DNA from: Cristatella mucedo
Taxonomy: Eukaryota; Bryozoa; Phylactolaemata; Cristatellidae
Length of the DNA stretch: 64,000 nt
Assembly (NCBI GenBank): GCA_009760855.2
Contig: WPIO01000001.1
Location: forward strand, 22,800,001 to 22,864,000
Direction: 5' to 3'
In this document: positions 33,631 to 47,400 of the stretch, one piece after another
How positions within the stretch are numbered: position 1 is the first letter of the stretch
Layout of the letters: each line of letters opens with the position of its first letter
Notes under the pieces: model-generated
Seen by the model: only the letters and a program-made list of their open reading frames with translations
Databases searched by the model: none
Told to the model about the DNA's origin: nothing
Position numbers and translations under genes: made by a program

Positions 33631-36600
33631 GTATGGGCGGCTAGTAACATACTTGTTAGTTATGGTCGTCAGCAGCTGCTATCGCTTCGTCATCGTATAT
33701 CAAATGCATTCCTAGATATTAATGTTGTTGCTAAGATTCATGAACTATGCATTAACAAAAGGAAAGCACCCCGTAGCCGCCGCGGTGGCCGGAACCGCCA
33801 GCTTAGACGCTGCTCGTTTGGTATTCCTAGCATTGTCTCGAACCGCTTAGCACGCTCCCCCGCATGCGTCACTGTAAATCTCTCAAACTTAGTGGTCATC
33901 AGGCCTGTTGTAACCCAATCGGCCAGACTTAACGCTTGCCTTTGGAATCCTCGCTCAATGTGCAATAAACCTCTAGTAATAAACGACCTTATTTCTGAAA
34001 ATGGTATCGACCTGCCCGCCCTAACTGAAACTTGGCTGAAATCGATAAACTGCCCGACAATTAAAGACGCTACTCCATCTGGTTTCACGTTCTTTCACAC
34101 CCCTAGATCAATCAAAACTGGAGGTGGAGTTGCTATGATCGTGCGCTCGAAATTCAACTTCAAGCCATTTGCGGTACCCTCGAAGCAGTCTTTTGAATCT
34201 ATTGTCCTGGTCTCACCCGAAAACAAGCTACCGATAGTGGCAGTAGTCTATCGCCCACCAGGTACCAAATCCTCCTTTATCTCAGATTTCTCCGATCTCA
34301 TTTCGATTCTGTGTGCAAGAAATCGATCCTTCCTCGTTATGGGTGATTTCAACGTTCACTTTGATAACTTATCTGACGCTTTCAGCACCGAATTTCGTAC
34401 ATTGACAGACTCATTATCTCTTGTGGCTCATGTGCATGGCCCTACCCACATCAAGGGTCACACACTCGACCAAATTTTCTCATATAACTGCACTTTGTCA
34501 TCACCAGTTATCACCAAATGCAGTTTGTCATCACCAGTTATCACCAAATCCTGCTTATCTGACCACATGCAGATCTCATTCAATCTACAGTGTGTGCCCA
34601 CATTCTCCTCTAAAATAACCTGTGAATCGCGAAACCTCAAGACCCTTGATATCGATGCTGTCCGTGCGAGCATATCTGCTTCACCTTTGCTGCTCAGTCC
34701 TCCCTCCGATCTGTCATCACTGGTAGATTGCTACAACACGACACTAGCTGACACGCTCGACGAGTTTGCACCTTTGACAAAGCGCACTGTGCGCCCCCGC
34801 CCAGACGGCCTATGGTTTACCACAGACATTAAACTAGCCAAGTCTACTAAACGAAAGCTTGAAAAGGCATACAAAAGATCCGGACTAACTGTCCATCGAC
34901 AGGCATATGAAGACTACTGTAGGTCGTACCAATCGATCCTAGCAAAGGCTAAGTCTAGCTTCTATAGAAACATTGTTCAATCACAGATGCACAATCCAAA
35001 AATGCTGATGTCGACAATAAACCATCTCCTCAACCGTTCCCAGGTTAGCTCCTTACCTGATGATCCTTGTGATGATCTAGCCGATCGCTTCTCTCGATTC
35101 TTTGTGCAGAAGATAGACAAAATCAGGGAATCCATCCCTGCGATGACAACCTTCCCACTAGAATGCTGTTCCTCGGTTCCTGGCTGCGCCTCAATGTCTG
35201 CATTTAAACAGGTCACCAGTGACGTAGTCCTAAAGCTCGTATCTCAATCAAAGAAGACAACAAGTCCACTGGACCCTATTCCCACTGTCCTGCTCCTACG
35301 TTGCATTGATCTGCTGCTGCCATGCATAACCAACATCATTAATATGTCATTAGCCTCAGGTCAGGTCCCAGCACCTTTCAAAAAAGCTGTAGTCAGGCCA
35401 CTTCTCAAGAAAGCTACACTAGACCAAGAGAACTTAAGCAACTACCGCCCAGTCTCCCTTCTACCATTCCTATCAAAGACACTGGAACGGGTCGTGGCAG
35501 ACCAGCTGAACTCGTATATCGAAACCTCACACCTTGCTAGTAAGTTCCAGTCTGGCTTTAGAGCTAATCACTCCACAGAATAAGCATTGCTTCGGGTATA
35601 CAACGACCTACTTAGGAATGCAGACATGGGTAGAGTGTCTCTTCTTGTTTTTGCTCGATCTTTCGGCAGCTTTTGATACCATCGATCACAAAGTACTTCT
35701 AGAGCGCCTCTCATCTCGCCTGGGCATCACTGGCACTGCTCTGCAGTGGTTCAGGTCCTATCTCAGTGGGAGACTCCAGAGTGTTGACGTGAATGGACAA
35801 AGATCATCTGAAGTACCTCTAAAATATGGAGTACCTCAGGGCTCTGTGCTAGGTCCGGTCCTTTTTCACCGTTTATACTCTCCCTCTCGCTGATGTGATT
35901 GCCAAGCACAATCTAGGCTTTCACTTCTATGCGGATGACACTCAGTTGTACCTTTGCTTTGATCCCTCCCAGCCTTCGAGCACCTCAAATTCTCTCAACT
36001 CACTTGCTGCATGCATTGATGACATCCGATCATGGATGGCAGCAAATTTTCTAAAACTAAACGATGATAAAACTAACTTACTAGTTATGGGCAAACCTAG
36101 TGTTATTCAGAAATTGGAAAGGCTGACTTTCAAAATTGGCTCTGCCAGCATATCTCCAGTTGCATCAGCTCGAAATCTAGGTGTCATATTCCAAAGCGAC
36201 CTCTCGTTAGACGACCACATCAGCTCCACAGTCAAATCAGCCTATTTTCAGCTTCATAACATTGCTAAAATTAGGGCTTGTTTAGATAAGGATACCACGT
36301 CCAAGTTGGTCCATGCATTCGTGACATCTCGTCTCGACTTCTGCAACTCACTGCTTACTGGCCTACCAGCATGTGCGATCAGGCGATTGCAGCTGGTGCA
36401 AAACTCTGCAGCTAGGCTTGTCTGTCGTGAGCGTCGCAGTTGCCACATTACTCCACTTCTCGCCGACCTGCACTGGTTACCAGTCAAGCAACGGATTGAC
36501 TTCAAGGTTTTGTCGCTCACTTTTAGGTCTCTTCATTCTATGGCTCCAGCCTATCTTTCAGATACACTACCCCATCAGGCAAAGCATCGTACCACCCGCT

Positions 36601-37028
36601 TTTCGGAATCCAACAGTCTAGAAATACCTCGTACAAACCTTAAATCCTTTGGAGACCGTGCATTTAGCTCGTATGCTCCCACAGCCTGGAACTCCCTCCC
36701 GACCTGCATCAGAACATCCCCTGACCTGACCACATTTAAAAGAAACTTAAAAACATACCTATTTAGGACAGCATTTAGTGGGTCCTTGTGATTCGTCCTC
36801 GATGTGCTTATGCGTGCTGACACTGTTCATGCTGCCACTAACCACATTTGCATGCTGACCCAGTGCATGTAACCCCTAACCATGTTATTCATTTTGTTTG
36901 TTTTTCAAGCATGATTTTACTTACTATTCTATTGCGTATCACTTTGCAGCAAATGTAAAGCGCCTAGAAAGAGATTAAGTTCTCTGAGGGCGCTTTATCA
37001 AGTGCAATATTATTATTATTATTATTAT
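33631..37028 (+). mobile_element. F1 LINE (CR1/L2 group), near-complete ORF2 copy
   Basis: Best copy of family F1. The ORF opens at 33631 with no clear ATG: a basic N-terminal segment (RSRRGGRNRQLRR), then an APE-type endonuclease (TETWLKS, VYRPPG, MGDFNVHFD, LSDHMQISF), then a linker and reverse transcriptase ([59 protein letters not shown]). The 3' end has about 230 bp of UTR, GCGCCTAGAAAGAGATTAAG and (ATT)n. Lesions in ORF2 are few: one stop (TAA 35581, where sister copies have Ser) and two +1 frameshifts in T-runs (about 35651 and 35867). No ORF1 is seen, so the copy may be 5'-truncated. Confidence 0.92.
34495..34548 (+). repeat. 30-bp tandem duplication inside F1 endonuclease
   Basis: The unit TTGTCATCACCAGTTATCAC... 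is repeated at a period of exactly 30 bp, which duplicates 10 codons (LSSPVITK) in frame. Other F1 copies (for example 18381-18569) have a single unit, so this is a copy-specific change. Confidence 0.9.
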
Positions 37029-37799
37029 GTAGGGTCGAGTCCAGTGAAGGCAAGTGAATCTGTATTGCTTGCTGAAAGCGCGAAGATTGTCGCTTTAAGT
37101 TCTCCTGCCACTGCGTAAATGAGATAGTTGAATGAGCTGACCTTCACCACAAATACTACAAGTAAATAAAGACCACCGAGTGATGACTTTCTTTTTTCCG
37201 CTGGATATCAAATAGAACCTTTGAAGTCTTTCTCCTTGGGAAATGTTTGTTGAGCAAAAAAGTTAGCTAAATGCTTGAGTATGGTTTCCGACGCATTGCA
37301 AATGGCAGTCATCTCTCTGTAATGCCTGAATTAAACGCACTGGTGTAGAATTAGTAAAGTTTGCCTATCTGAGTTCGGAAACGCCGACGGAAGCAGTGAT
37401 TAAGTTCAGGAAAGAGGCATGCACATTCTGAAGTTTTTGTTGATTCTTCTGTGATACAATGCTATCTTGGCTTCGGGCTGTCGAATAATTATCTAGCGTA
37501 AAATTCTGCAAGAAGCTCCAAGATTTATTTTCGTGGTTCAAAGTTCCAGCCAGCCAAAAATTGAAAAGCTCGAAGGTTTTCCGAGAGGTCGCTTTCTAAT
37601 CCTTTAAGCTCAGCATTTTACGATGCTATAGTGTAGACGTACTCATTTATTTGATCTACGGCATTCTTAAGTTCTACCGGCTTATGAGCACAAGTTCAAA
37701 ACTCAAGAACATAATTTTGGAAATAGTCCTGCATATTTTGTTTGGCCTCTTTCTGCAGCTCTTCAATATGTACACAATATTTTATTCCGCACATTGCGC
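37029..37799. other. Unassigned stretch, possible decayed minus-strand ORF
   Basis: The minus strand has coding-like runs (HIEELQKEAKQNMQDYFQNY and neighbours) broken by stops, which suggests an old transposase or other gene remnant that I cannot name. Confidence 0.35.
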
Positions 37800-38430
37800 C
37801 TGGCCCAGGTTACCGCTAGCCGCCGCCGAGGCGACCGTGCGTCTGAAGTTGCGCGAGAGCGCATCGCCCCACCCCCACCCCCGACCGGCGGTGGACGTGG
37901 CTCGGGGAGGTCGCAGTCAACTCAGGGTCAACGAGACCTCGTTGAAAGAGGAATACGGAAGTAGAGGCTTCAGCGTATTTACAGATACGCTCAACCTGAC
38001 CTGAGGAGCCAGCAAGAGATACCGCGAATGTAGTCGCTTGCGCCAAGAGCGAGGCCAACGGCGGGTCGCACATATCTATGGATCCGACGGACGGGAGGGC
38101 GCAAGAGTATGGGGACAGCGTTCACGTGCACCTACAGAAAGAAGCTGACGCTCGCCAAGATCGCGTACCTGGTCGCTCGATCATGAAATTAAAAACAGCC
38201 ATCACATTTAGCGTTTAAATAGCGACGGCTTGAGGACAGGCTAGTTTAATTAGCCGTGTTCAGGTCGGTGCGACAGCCGCCACCGCCGCCGGTCGTCACG
38301 CGCAAGCGCCGCGGGCCGTCGGATTTGACCGGGAGAATGGCGGCTCCCTAAGGCGGAAGATCCGACCGCGTTCGGATCTTTCGTCGTACCGTTCGTTGTT
38401 CAGTCCGATTCTGTTGTCATCGGTTCAAGC
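37800..38430 (+). promoter_or_regulatory. GC- and CpG-rich region upstream of MTA start
   Basis: About 600 bp is visibly richer in G+C and CpG than its surroundings (runs such as GCCGCCGCCGAGGCGACCG and CACCGCCGCCGGTCG) and ends at the MTA ATG. It is likely the promoter and 5' UTR. No clear TATA box is seen; the pattern suggests dispersed initiation. Confidence 0.5.
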
Positions 38431-38458
38431 ATGGCAGCGAATATGTATCGCGTTGGTG
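38431..38458 (+). CDS. MTA1-like: MTA first coding exon
   Basis: It encodes MAANMYRVG plus the first base of the Asp codon and ends at donor GTAAGT. The start is identical to the conserved MTA N terminus, so the initiator is secure. It is separated from exon 2 by a 5.15-kb intron that holds several old LINE fragments. Confidence 0.95.
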
Positions 38459-41400
38459 GTAAGTTTATTGATTACTACTAGTGGTTTGATTTGCTTGTAA
38501 TGGTATCCTTACTCTCCGGATGCTTGCGAACCCTGGTTGGTGCTGCTTGGAGCGGGAAACTAACTTAGCTTTTCTGCTTAGTGATTTGAACGATTTGTTC
38601 TTGAGTGACATCATATTCATTAGGATCTAAATGGGTTAGCAGAAGATTAGCCGCCTTTATTGTTATCATATCTTTTGTCGTCGGTTTTGTCTTAATTTGG
38701 ATTCGCGCTTGACTCGGCAAACCTAAGCAATAGTTAGCGTCGGATATGCCTAAACCGTAATCGAAACACGGTCCGCTTTATCGGTGATTCATGCGCGCGA
38801 GCTAGTTTGTGTATTGGGAAGCCACTTGAGAACCAGATTGTCGTGCGGCTCAAGCCTACTAGTCTCCGGTGCCGCCAGAGATTCAACTAGTTGCAGGTAT
38901 CAGCGTAGTGGGCGCCTGCTGGCAGTTTTGCGACTTTAGATACTAATGCAAAATAAATAAGGGCTACACTCAGTGTGCGTAAAAGCCTGGCGGAACCTGC
39001 TAGGCGCAGACTTGTGAAACTGAATATCCAGATCGTCCGCATCACTTAGTAGTACGAAAACAGGAAGTCGGCAATCGATGGCTAATGACATGTCCAGCGT
39101 TGGTGTGCTAGTTTAGCACTTGTACTGCCGGCAAACCACCTTGGTGGTACAGTTAACCAAGATAAAATATCCTCACTGATTTTTTTCATTAGGAAAATCG
39201 CTCATATACTGCGATGGCTGCTGCAATGGAAAGATAATCATTTGCCGGTAATGTACCAAGACCGTCAAGCATAATTTTGTAAGCAATCGTGTTGAAGTGC
39301 TCGGCTTCTCTGTGTCGGTTGGGCAGAGCTACTCTTCGGAGACATGGGGGTGTACTACTTCTACAACGAATCAGAATCTAAATCAAACTAGAAGCACTTG
39401 CACTTCTGAACTGCTGCCATTCTCTTTGGAAAATAAGTGTGTACAGATCCTCACTCACTAGAGAATGCAGTTGGTCAACTGAGTGATCTGTAGAATTGGT
39501 AAGCTACTTGCTTAGTGATTGCAGACTTTATATAAAGCAAAACAGCAGGGGTGGGTAAGGTTTTCTTAGAATAAATGCTTAAATTTCGATAGGTTTCGAA
39601 TACTCATTTTTGTATTAGATAACTAACCAGTATACGAAGAGGTTGAAATTGCCCACTTGCTGCTGTTTGACTTTCTTTTGACTTTCTGAATCCCTGTGGT
39701 CTTGACCATCGCCTGCCGTTGGCAGTTCAGCATATAATACCTTGCTCCACTATAGGCTTCCTTGTTGTCAGCCGGTCTGGTTATTTGGCATATTGAATTC
39801 TGATTGTATTCGTCCTACTGCTTGATTCAAGCTTGTGCGATTGTTGAGGTAGTAATCAATTACCTGGTGCAGTCTGGGTGCTAGACGGTTCCAAGCCCAC
39901 TGGCAGCCAGAGGTACAGCTTCAGCATGCCACCATCATCGCCACGATTGGCATTTTGTTTTAACTTATTTCTTCTGTAACCCCACAATGAAACTGTTTTT
40001 ATTTGTAGGTAATAATTAATCTCGTTTGGTTAGTAATGTTCGTCTGAGTCCTGAAATGTAACTTACTGCTACAATGTTCGTCACATCTTTTTCTAACCCT
40101 ATGCCACGGACTGGAGGCAGCTAAAAAAGACAGCCTACTTCAGTTGTAATTATTTAGGCTCGAATGTGTGAGTGTAGCAACTGCCTCCGCGAGTTTCAGC
40201 CGCCATTTTGTTAGATCGTAGCAACCCTCCCATTCAGTTCTGGTCGGATGCTACATGCATTGCTACCTTGCTGCTTAAGCCCCCTTTATTGAATGGTCTG
40301 ATGCTATGTAGACTTTTGTATTACATTCAAATTAATTAGTTATAAATATTTGTATATTATACCAAGAGAACTAAATCTCTTTCTTGGCACTTCACTTGTG
40401 CTTTAAATGAAGCTTGTCCATTGTTTGATTGTGATAGTACCTTGCATCATTGCTTTAGACTTTAGCTTATGAACTGCTATACTCATCGATTAATCATATG
40501 CTTTGAGAAGCAGGCCGGTTTTTAGTTCGGGTGTGGTCGTGATGTCAGTCGGTGGAGAGTTTCAGAGTTTGGGTGCATTGGAGCTGAGGGCATGGAGGAC
40601 GATTGAAGGCATTGCTAAAGTAGCTCGTAGTAGTAGGACGTGCTAAGAGAGGCCCAAGGAGTAAGCAGCTTTGATTGATACACCGGAGCAAGAGAGTTAA
40701 AAGACCTAAACGTGAATGTCAGGGCCATGAAGTCAATATGCTCTTGATGGGTGGAAGTCATCACTGTTATATACAAACGTTATTGCTTCTGATAGCATAG
40801 CTGTAGGTTGTGGCAAAGCTTGTTTCTGCTTTATGGCTGGATTTGGTAGAAATCACAAGTGCCATTCAGAGCTCATAGTCAAGCAACACAATGGCTTCCA
40901 CCTAAAGTCCGCGTGTTTTTTGTGTACTGCTCATCATGAGATTAGTTCTCGCACCACTAGTTCAGTTCATTTCTAAGTGCCTAGAAAGAGATTGACTTCT
41001 CTGAGGGTGCTATATCAAATGTATTATTATTATTATATTCATCTGAATATGTAATTATTAAAAATATTATTAATTTGTATCTGTAATGATTGTTGCTTTG
41101 GGAGTTATTTCGATCTCACCATATGTACATGTCATGCAAAGTAACCTGCCCTCGATGTTGGTCTGAGCAGTAGCAAGTCAATACAAATCGGTGTTAAACA
41201 AATTGCTTGAATACCGATCTATGGGAGACTAGTGCTTAATCTATGTTTACCCAAACCAACAACTCTAGGACTTTTTTTTGCAAATTTTCAGGATTTATTG
41301 AAGGAAAATAGCAAGGGTGTCAAAGAGCATCATAACTGTCAGTGGGAATCGCCCAGTTGGCCATTCACAAGTTTGCTCTTGTAAACATTGTTGTGTATGG

Positions 41401-44400
41401 CCCTACCCAACAGACTCGGCTGCTATTTTGGAAAGGTGCTTTGGGTTTAGTTAACAACGTTTGTAAGAGGTAATTTTGATTTTTAAGTCAATAATATGAG
41501 CCCATTCACCTACTACGTTCTCACAAGCTTCACCACTTAGCACTTCTTGCAATAGCTGTGCACCACACTGCAGAGAATTGGCATGGTACATAAGTGGACG
41601 GTGTATCTTCTCACGATGTAAGCCTCCAATCGATTTAGGGATGCAACAAGAGTTTTGGAATACCAGAAGAAATGCATTGGTCAAAGGAAGTGAAGTAAAC
41701 TCACTTGGTCGTTACGAGTCTTGTTATCAGTGGTGCTCAGTTCTGCTGCTGCATACTCACAAGACCTCCTCGAGTACTTGTGGTCCTGCACAGCTGGCCG
41801 TGGTCACCTGCACTCAGGCATGGGGTGAGGGCTAGTAGGCATAGCCAGCCAGCCGCAGGTCAGTAGGACGTGGAGCTTTTTTTAGATAGGGAATTTGAGC
41901 TAGTAACCACGTTGCCGGTGGTACTTTTATGCAGGCGAATCACGGCTGATTCAGCCAGACAGGTTGAGCATTACAGCACTACAGGTTACCTGATGTCCCA
42001 GCTGACGCTCACGGTTGCATTTAGATGGTTTCTGGACGAAGGGGCTACATGGCTGGTTCCACTTATTTGCTAGCTCCATCGAGATCCTGATTTTCGCTTT
42101 CCCTCTCGAAAGTAGGCCATTAACATCGATGGTAGCTGACTGCTGGAACGACCCCATCTACACGTGTCTTGCTTATAATAACAAAAATGCATTAGTATTG
42201 CACCCTCAGAAAACTTACTCTTTCTAGGCACTTAGCATATGCTGTAGTGGCTGTAAAATGTCAAGTAGTTCAAGAGGTTGCATATGTATCTCCGTCGGCA
42301 ACTCCACAAAGTCATAAAGACCAGGTGGGTGTTACGCAGGAGAGTTTTGTATAGCGCACTCACAGCCTAAGCGGCTTTCGGTATGCATTCGGTAGCCAAC
42401 AGACTTCGTCTCACGCAACAAAGAAAAAGTGGGAAGCATAGCAGAGTTAGGAGAGCAGTTGAGGTAGTGAGTAGCATAGAAGTAGCAGTTCAGGACCGCT
42501 GAAAAAGATGTGCCATAGTCGGCAGTCGGAGAGTAGATGTCGTTGCGTAAGAATTGTGGAAGCGAGTTCCACAGTCTAGGACCTGCAGAGCTAAAGCTTC
42601 TGTCGCCAACTGTCATTAAGCGGAGGAATGGGACAGCTAATTTATTGTCCACACAGGACCTGAGGGCGCGAACAGGCTGAAACTGATGCAGCAGTTCAGC
42701 TAGGTACGAAGGAGCCAAGCCGTGGCGGCCTTGTGGGTCAGCGTAAGAAGACTGAGGTTTTACTCCCACCATCCGGGCATCACTCAGGGGCTAAGTGCTT
42801 TGCTCTTTTTCTATTCAGTTATAATAGTATAAGGATAATAGTAGTAACACATTTTTATAGCACCTTAAGTAAACTAGATCCATTTCTAGGCATTTGGTGT
42901 GAGCTGTAAAGGAAGCATCTCAATTAGTAGTGATACTTGCTCAGGCTCATCGAGTACTCAAAGGACGATCGACACGGACAGAGAAAATGCTATAGGAAGA
43001 GGTGGACTTTTTATTTTATTTTCAAATGCCATAAAAAAGTAGGCTATGTCGTGACCTCAGTCTGAGTCAGAGGAGCAGATCGCACCAATTAGAACAGGAC
43101 ACCCAGATTTCGTGCCGGTGCAATAGGCGATCTGCCTGCCAAGCCCATTTTGAAGGATTGGTTTACCAATTCCTTAGTAACTCTAGATTTGCCCATAACT
43201 AGTAAGTTTGTTTTATCGTCATTCAATTTGACAAAGTTTGCTGCCACCATATTACGAATGTCAGCAATGCATGCAATTCAAGGTAGCTGACAGCTTGCCA
43301 GGGCAGGGAGGGGTTAAAGCACCGGTACAGCCACGTCATTGGCTGCAAGACTTTCCACCTGTTTTACCGGCAGAGACCTGTTTTAGTGCTGCTTATGTGT
43401 TGACTGCCTGTCAGGGCTCACTCACTTCGTGACCGCAAGCTTGGCCTACTGCGCCTGTGCACACGTGAGCTTATCATCGCAATTTTTTCACTTCATTCTT
43501 GCCGTTTCGTTGTTCTTCGAGTGAAGTCGAGCTGGTCTGCGTGTGCTTTTGTTTGGGAGACTTCCCCTTCGTGCAGTATTGTATGCTAAGTACCATGTTT
43601 TGCTCGCCAGACTACGTCTACTTTGAAATTCAAGCATCCAGTCCGTACCAGGTGCGACGCATAGAAGAGCTTAATAAGGTATGTGAAGCTGCTTCTTTAT
43701 GCCTGCCCATTTGGGACGTGCCACCGAGCTGGCGCACTCGAGGACGATGCTTCATATGGAGGGGTGCTACCAATTTTCCTGACGGAACAAGCCAAGTGAC
43801 TCCTATACAGCATTAATTCCATCTCGGTGTAGTTGTCTGCCCGCGCTGCTGAGCCGTGAGTCGGCAGTCTCGGTGTCTTCTAATGAACCATTAGCTTCGT
43901 GCAGGCTCTCAGACTGTGGCCCGACTGGCCAGCTTTTTTGGGTGGTGGGGGCGACATAATTTTGATGCCGGAAGCTGTGGTTCAACTCGTTAGTGCCACT
44001 CGTTCATTTGCCACTCGAGAGCGTTCGGTCTCTGCTTGCAGCTTGGATGGCTGCAAGCAGAGGCGGTGCCGGTCACCAGCTGCTTGCTTCTTCATGCTAT
44101 TCGTTAGTAATCCTATAGTCGATCAGAGCTGACTGTCGAGTGCGGTGGTGCTAGGTGACTAGCCGGTCGCTGCCGGCTGCTGCCTGCCGGTCTCGGCTTG
44201 ACTCGTGCTCGCCTGTCGGCGACTTCGCTTGCGCTCACCTGTTGGTGTTGAGCCGCGATCTTTGCGCGCTATGCCACACCTGAGCGAGCGACATCGGTGT
44301 CGTTGCAGACCCCGAATGGCAACGTCGAGGCCAAGGTGATGTGCTTTTACAGACGGCGGGACATTTCTCCCTCGCTCATCCTGCTTGCCGACAAACACCA

Positions 44401-47400
44401 GAGTGAGCATGCTGCTGCAGTGGCTCCATTCGGCACGGCTTCGTCCTCCGTTGCTCGTGCCCGGGGGTGGGGCCGCCATCTGCCTCGCCTCGTGCGCCGG
44501 CGCGAGCAAGCTGGGACCCGGAAGAGCTCAGGGAGCGCCGGGAGGCGGCGTGGTGGCCATTGCACGCGCGACTGCCTTTCGTTGAAGGCACTCTCGAAGG
44601 CGACCAGGACGTTATCATGGCGAGCGCTAAAGGCGACAGTGCGGCCGTCGAGTCGACCGGCGACGGACTGGGCGCCGCCATGGACACGGCATGCATGGCA
44701 GACGGCTCGGAGGGGCAGCTGCTGACCGAGCAGGAGCGGCACATGCTCAAGCATCGGGAGCTCTTCCTGTCGCGGCAGGTGGAGACGCTTCCGGCCACGC
44801 ACATCCGCGGCAAGTGCTCGGTCACGTTGCTCAACGAGACGGAAGCCATGCTGTCCTACATGAGCCGAGAGGTGAGCGCTGGCGCTGATAGCGGCGGCCG
44901 CCTTCCCACCCCAGCCCCGCCCTCGGTTTGCACGGTGGGATGGGGCAACATGCTCGCTTGTCGGCTGGTGGCTTGGGTGGAGCCGTCAGTCGACCTCCGC
45001 GCTGTGGCCAGTGACCGCAGGTCCAGCTGTGGCTTTGCGCACGCCGTATCCTGTCCTTTTCATCCCGCAGGACACGTTCTTCTACTCTTTGGTGTACGAT
45101 CCGCAGCAGAAGACACTGCTTGCCGATAAGGGAGAAATTCGAGTTGGTCAGCGCTACCAGGCGGATCCTATTCCTGCCTTGCTGAACGGTAAGATCTGAG
45201 GCTAGGCTCTATTATTGTGCCTGCCGCTTTCCGTTAGCTCAAATGGAACCGGTGAACCCCTAAGTGCTGTTGGGACTGCGAGATGCTCATGTGCCACATT
45301 TAACCGATTCTCTACCTGTGCCCTTAATTGCCTGCAACTCGTGCAATATGCAGTGGCTCGTCTAGTCTGTCACCAAAGGCGCAGCTGCCATATCACGCCA
45401 CTTCTTTGTAAGCTTTTCTGGCTCTATCATGCATAGAATCGGTTTCAAAATCCTCAACATTGCTAGCAAGTCACTTTGTTTTGCTTGCACCAGCCTACCT
45501 GACTGCTCCGGTGTGCTGTCACACCACCCCGCTCCTCAGCATCTAGTCATCTTGCCATTCCTCACTAAATTGATATCTTTTGATGATTGATCCTTCGGCT
45601 GTAGTGCAACTTGTTTGCTTTTGCATGTTCATTACCGTGGAAGTTGCTATCCCTTGGGCACTGATTCTCCTGCTGTGAGTTGTAAAGCGCCTGGATGGAG
45701 ATTAAGTTCTCTTAGGTCGCCATACAAACGACCTATTATTATTATTATAGTGTGCGACCATTTGCGTGTGAGTTTGCAGGCCGACCAGATGAAAGAGATG
45801 GGCAGGTGCTTGAGGAGCTTCTATGGTCACCGCCAGCAGGGGATGTGATCACAGATCGCCAGATCGAGCAGTTCCTGCTCATGGCTCGCTCTGTTGGCAC
45901 GTTTGCTCGAGCTTTGGACAGCACCAGCTCGGTTCGGCAGCCGAGCCTGCACATGAGCGCTGCCGCAGCATCAAGGGACGTGACACTGGTGCGTGGCGCG
46001 CAGAGCATCTATCTCTCTGCCCGGCTCCACAGTCCTTCATACTCGTTTCTGCGGTGGAACATAATATTTGTGAAGATGGCTGTGTGGATCTCCCTAAGCA
46101 TTGTATAGGCACTGCTATTTGGAGCCCACACCAACGGTAGATTTTATTTCAACGTGTGAAACACAAGCAGTTGGGATGTAGTCACCGGCGATGCATGTTA
46201 ACACGATTTTGGCATCACGATTAGACCCAGTTCTACTATGGGCATTAAAGTTAAGAAGTTTGATGGTGTCGGTGTGAAAGGACAGCCTGCCAAGTGTTAA
46301 CGAATGTAGAATAGTAGGGTGGTATTGGTCCTGGTGCTTTTTTTTGAGTTCAACGTGGGTATCGTGTCCACTGAGGGTGAACCATTGCAAGGCCTAGAGG
46401 ATATGCCTACAGAGAGGAGACAGCGTGTGTTCGGGTGAGGAAAAAGCAGAAGCAGACTACTATATCTGAATTTTCTTTTGGCATACCTGGATTATCGTTA
46501 GGTCTTGTGTTTTACTGCACGGCTGCTTGCATTCACCACAACATTACCTGTAATTCATTTGTGCTTAGATGAGCGCTCTGCATGGTTACTTAAGTGATTT
46601 AATATAATGTATCTCACTGCGGCCACTCTTGGAACAAACCTTTCAAGTTCGAAGTCCTGTGAAGTTGTCATATGTCAATCTCCACATGCAAATTAGTAAG
46701 TTATCTTATCTAGCTGTGTATGTAACTCCACAAAGACTGTGTAGGTGTTACTCGGGTGAGTTTTGTATAGCGCACTCAAAGCCTAAGCGGTTTTTGGTAC
46801 AGATTCCGTAGCCAACAGACTTCATCTCACGAAGCAAAGAGAGAGTGAGAGGTATAGCTGAGTCAGGAGAGCAGTTGAGGTAGTGAGTAGAATAAAAGTA
46901 GAAGCTCAGGACGGCTGGCAAGTATATGCCATAGATGGCAGCAGGAGATTACTTGTTGTTTCATAAGAATTGTGGAAGTGAGTGTCACAGTCTAGGACCT
47001 GCAGAGCAGATGCTTCTGTCGCCAAAGGTCTTTAAGCATAGGAATGAAATAGCAAATTTAGTGTCCACACAGGACCTGAGGGCATGATGAGACAAACTGG
47101 TGCAGCAGTTTAGCTAGGTATGAATAAGCCAAGCAGCGGCCGGCCTTGTGGGTCAGCCTAAGAACTCTGCTCTTATTCTTTGGTCAGCCGGCAGCCATCC
47201 AAGATCTTTCAGTAAAGGAGGCAAATGGTCAAACCTTTGGGGTTTGTAAACTAGCCTTGCAGCCATATTCATCGCTAGGTACAGCGGCCTGGTGGGTTTT
47301 TCGGTAACCCAGTCCTAAGGGAATTATTCAATAATCTAGCTGACACACAGGTAAGGAGCGAGTTAAATTCTTTGCAAGCCACTGTGGAAGACAGTTCCTA

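Noticed and set aside
41451-41684. Minus-strand 77-codon ORF in MTA intron 1 as a gene
   Set aside because: Looks somewhat protein-like but has no recognised motif, splice partner or repeat signature.
44403-44420. CTGCTGCAG as the acceptor of the short MTA intron
   Set aside because: The intron would be 18 bp and the frame would not match exon 4.
44297-44849. Long overlapping ORFs on both strands around MTA exons 3-4
   Set aside because: Shadows of the GC-rich exons and the short intron; only the BAH frame matches a family.
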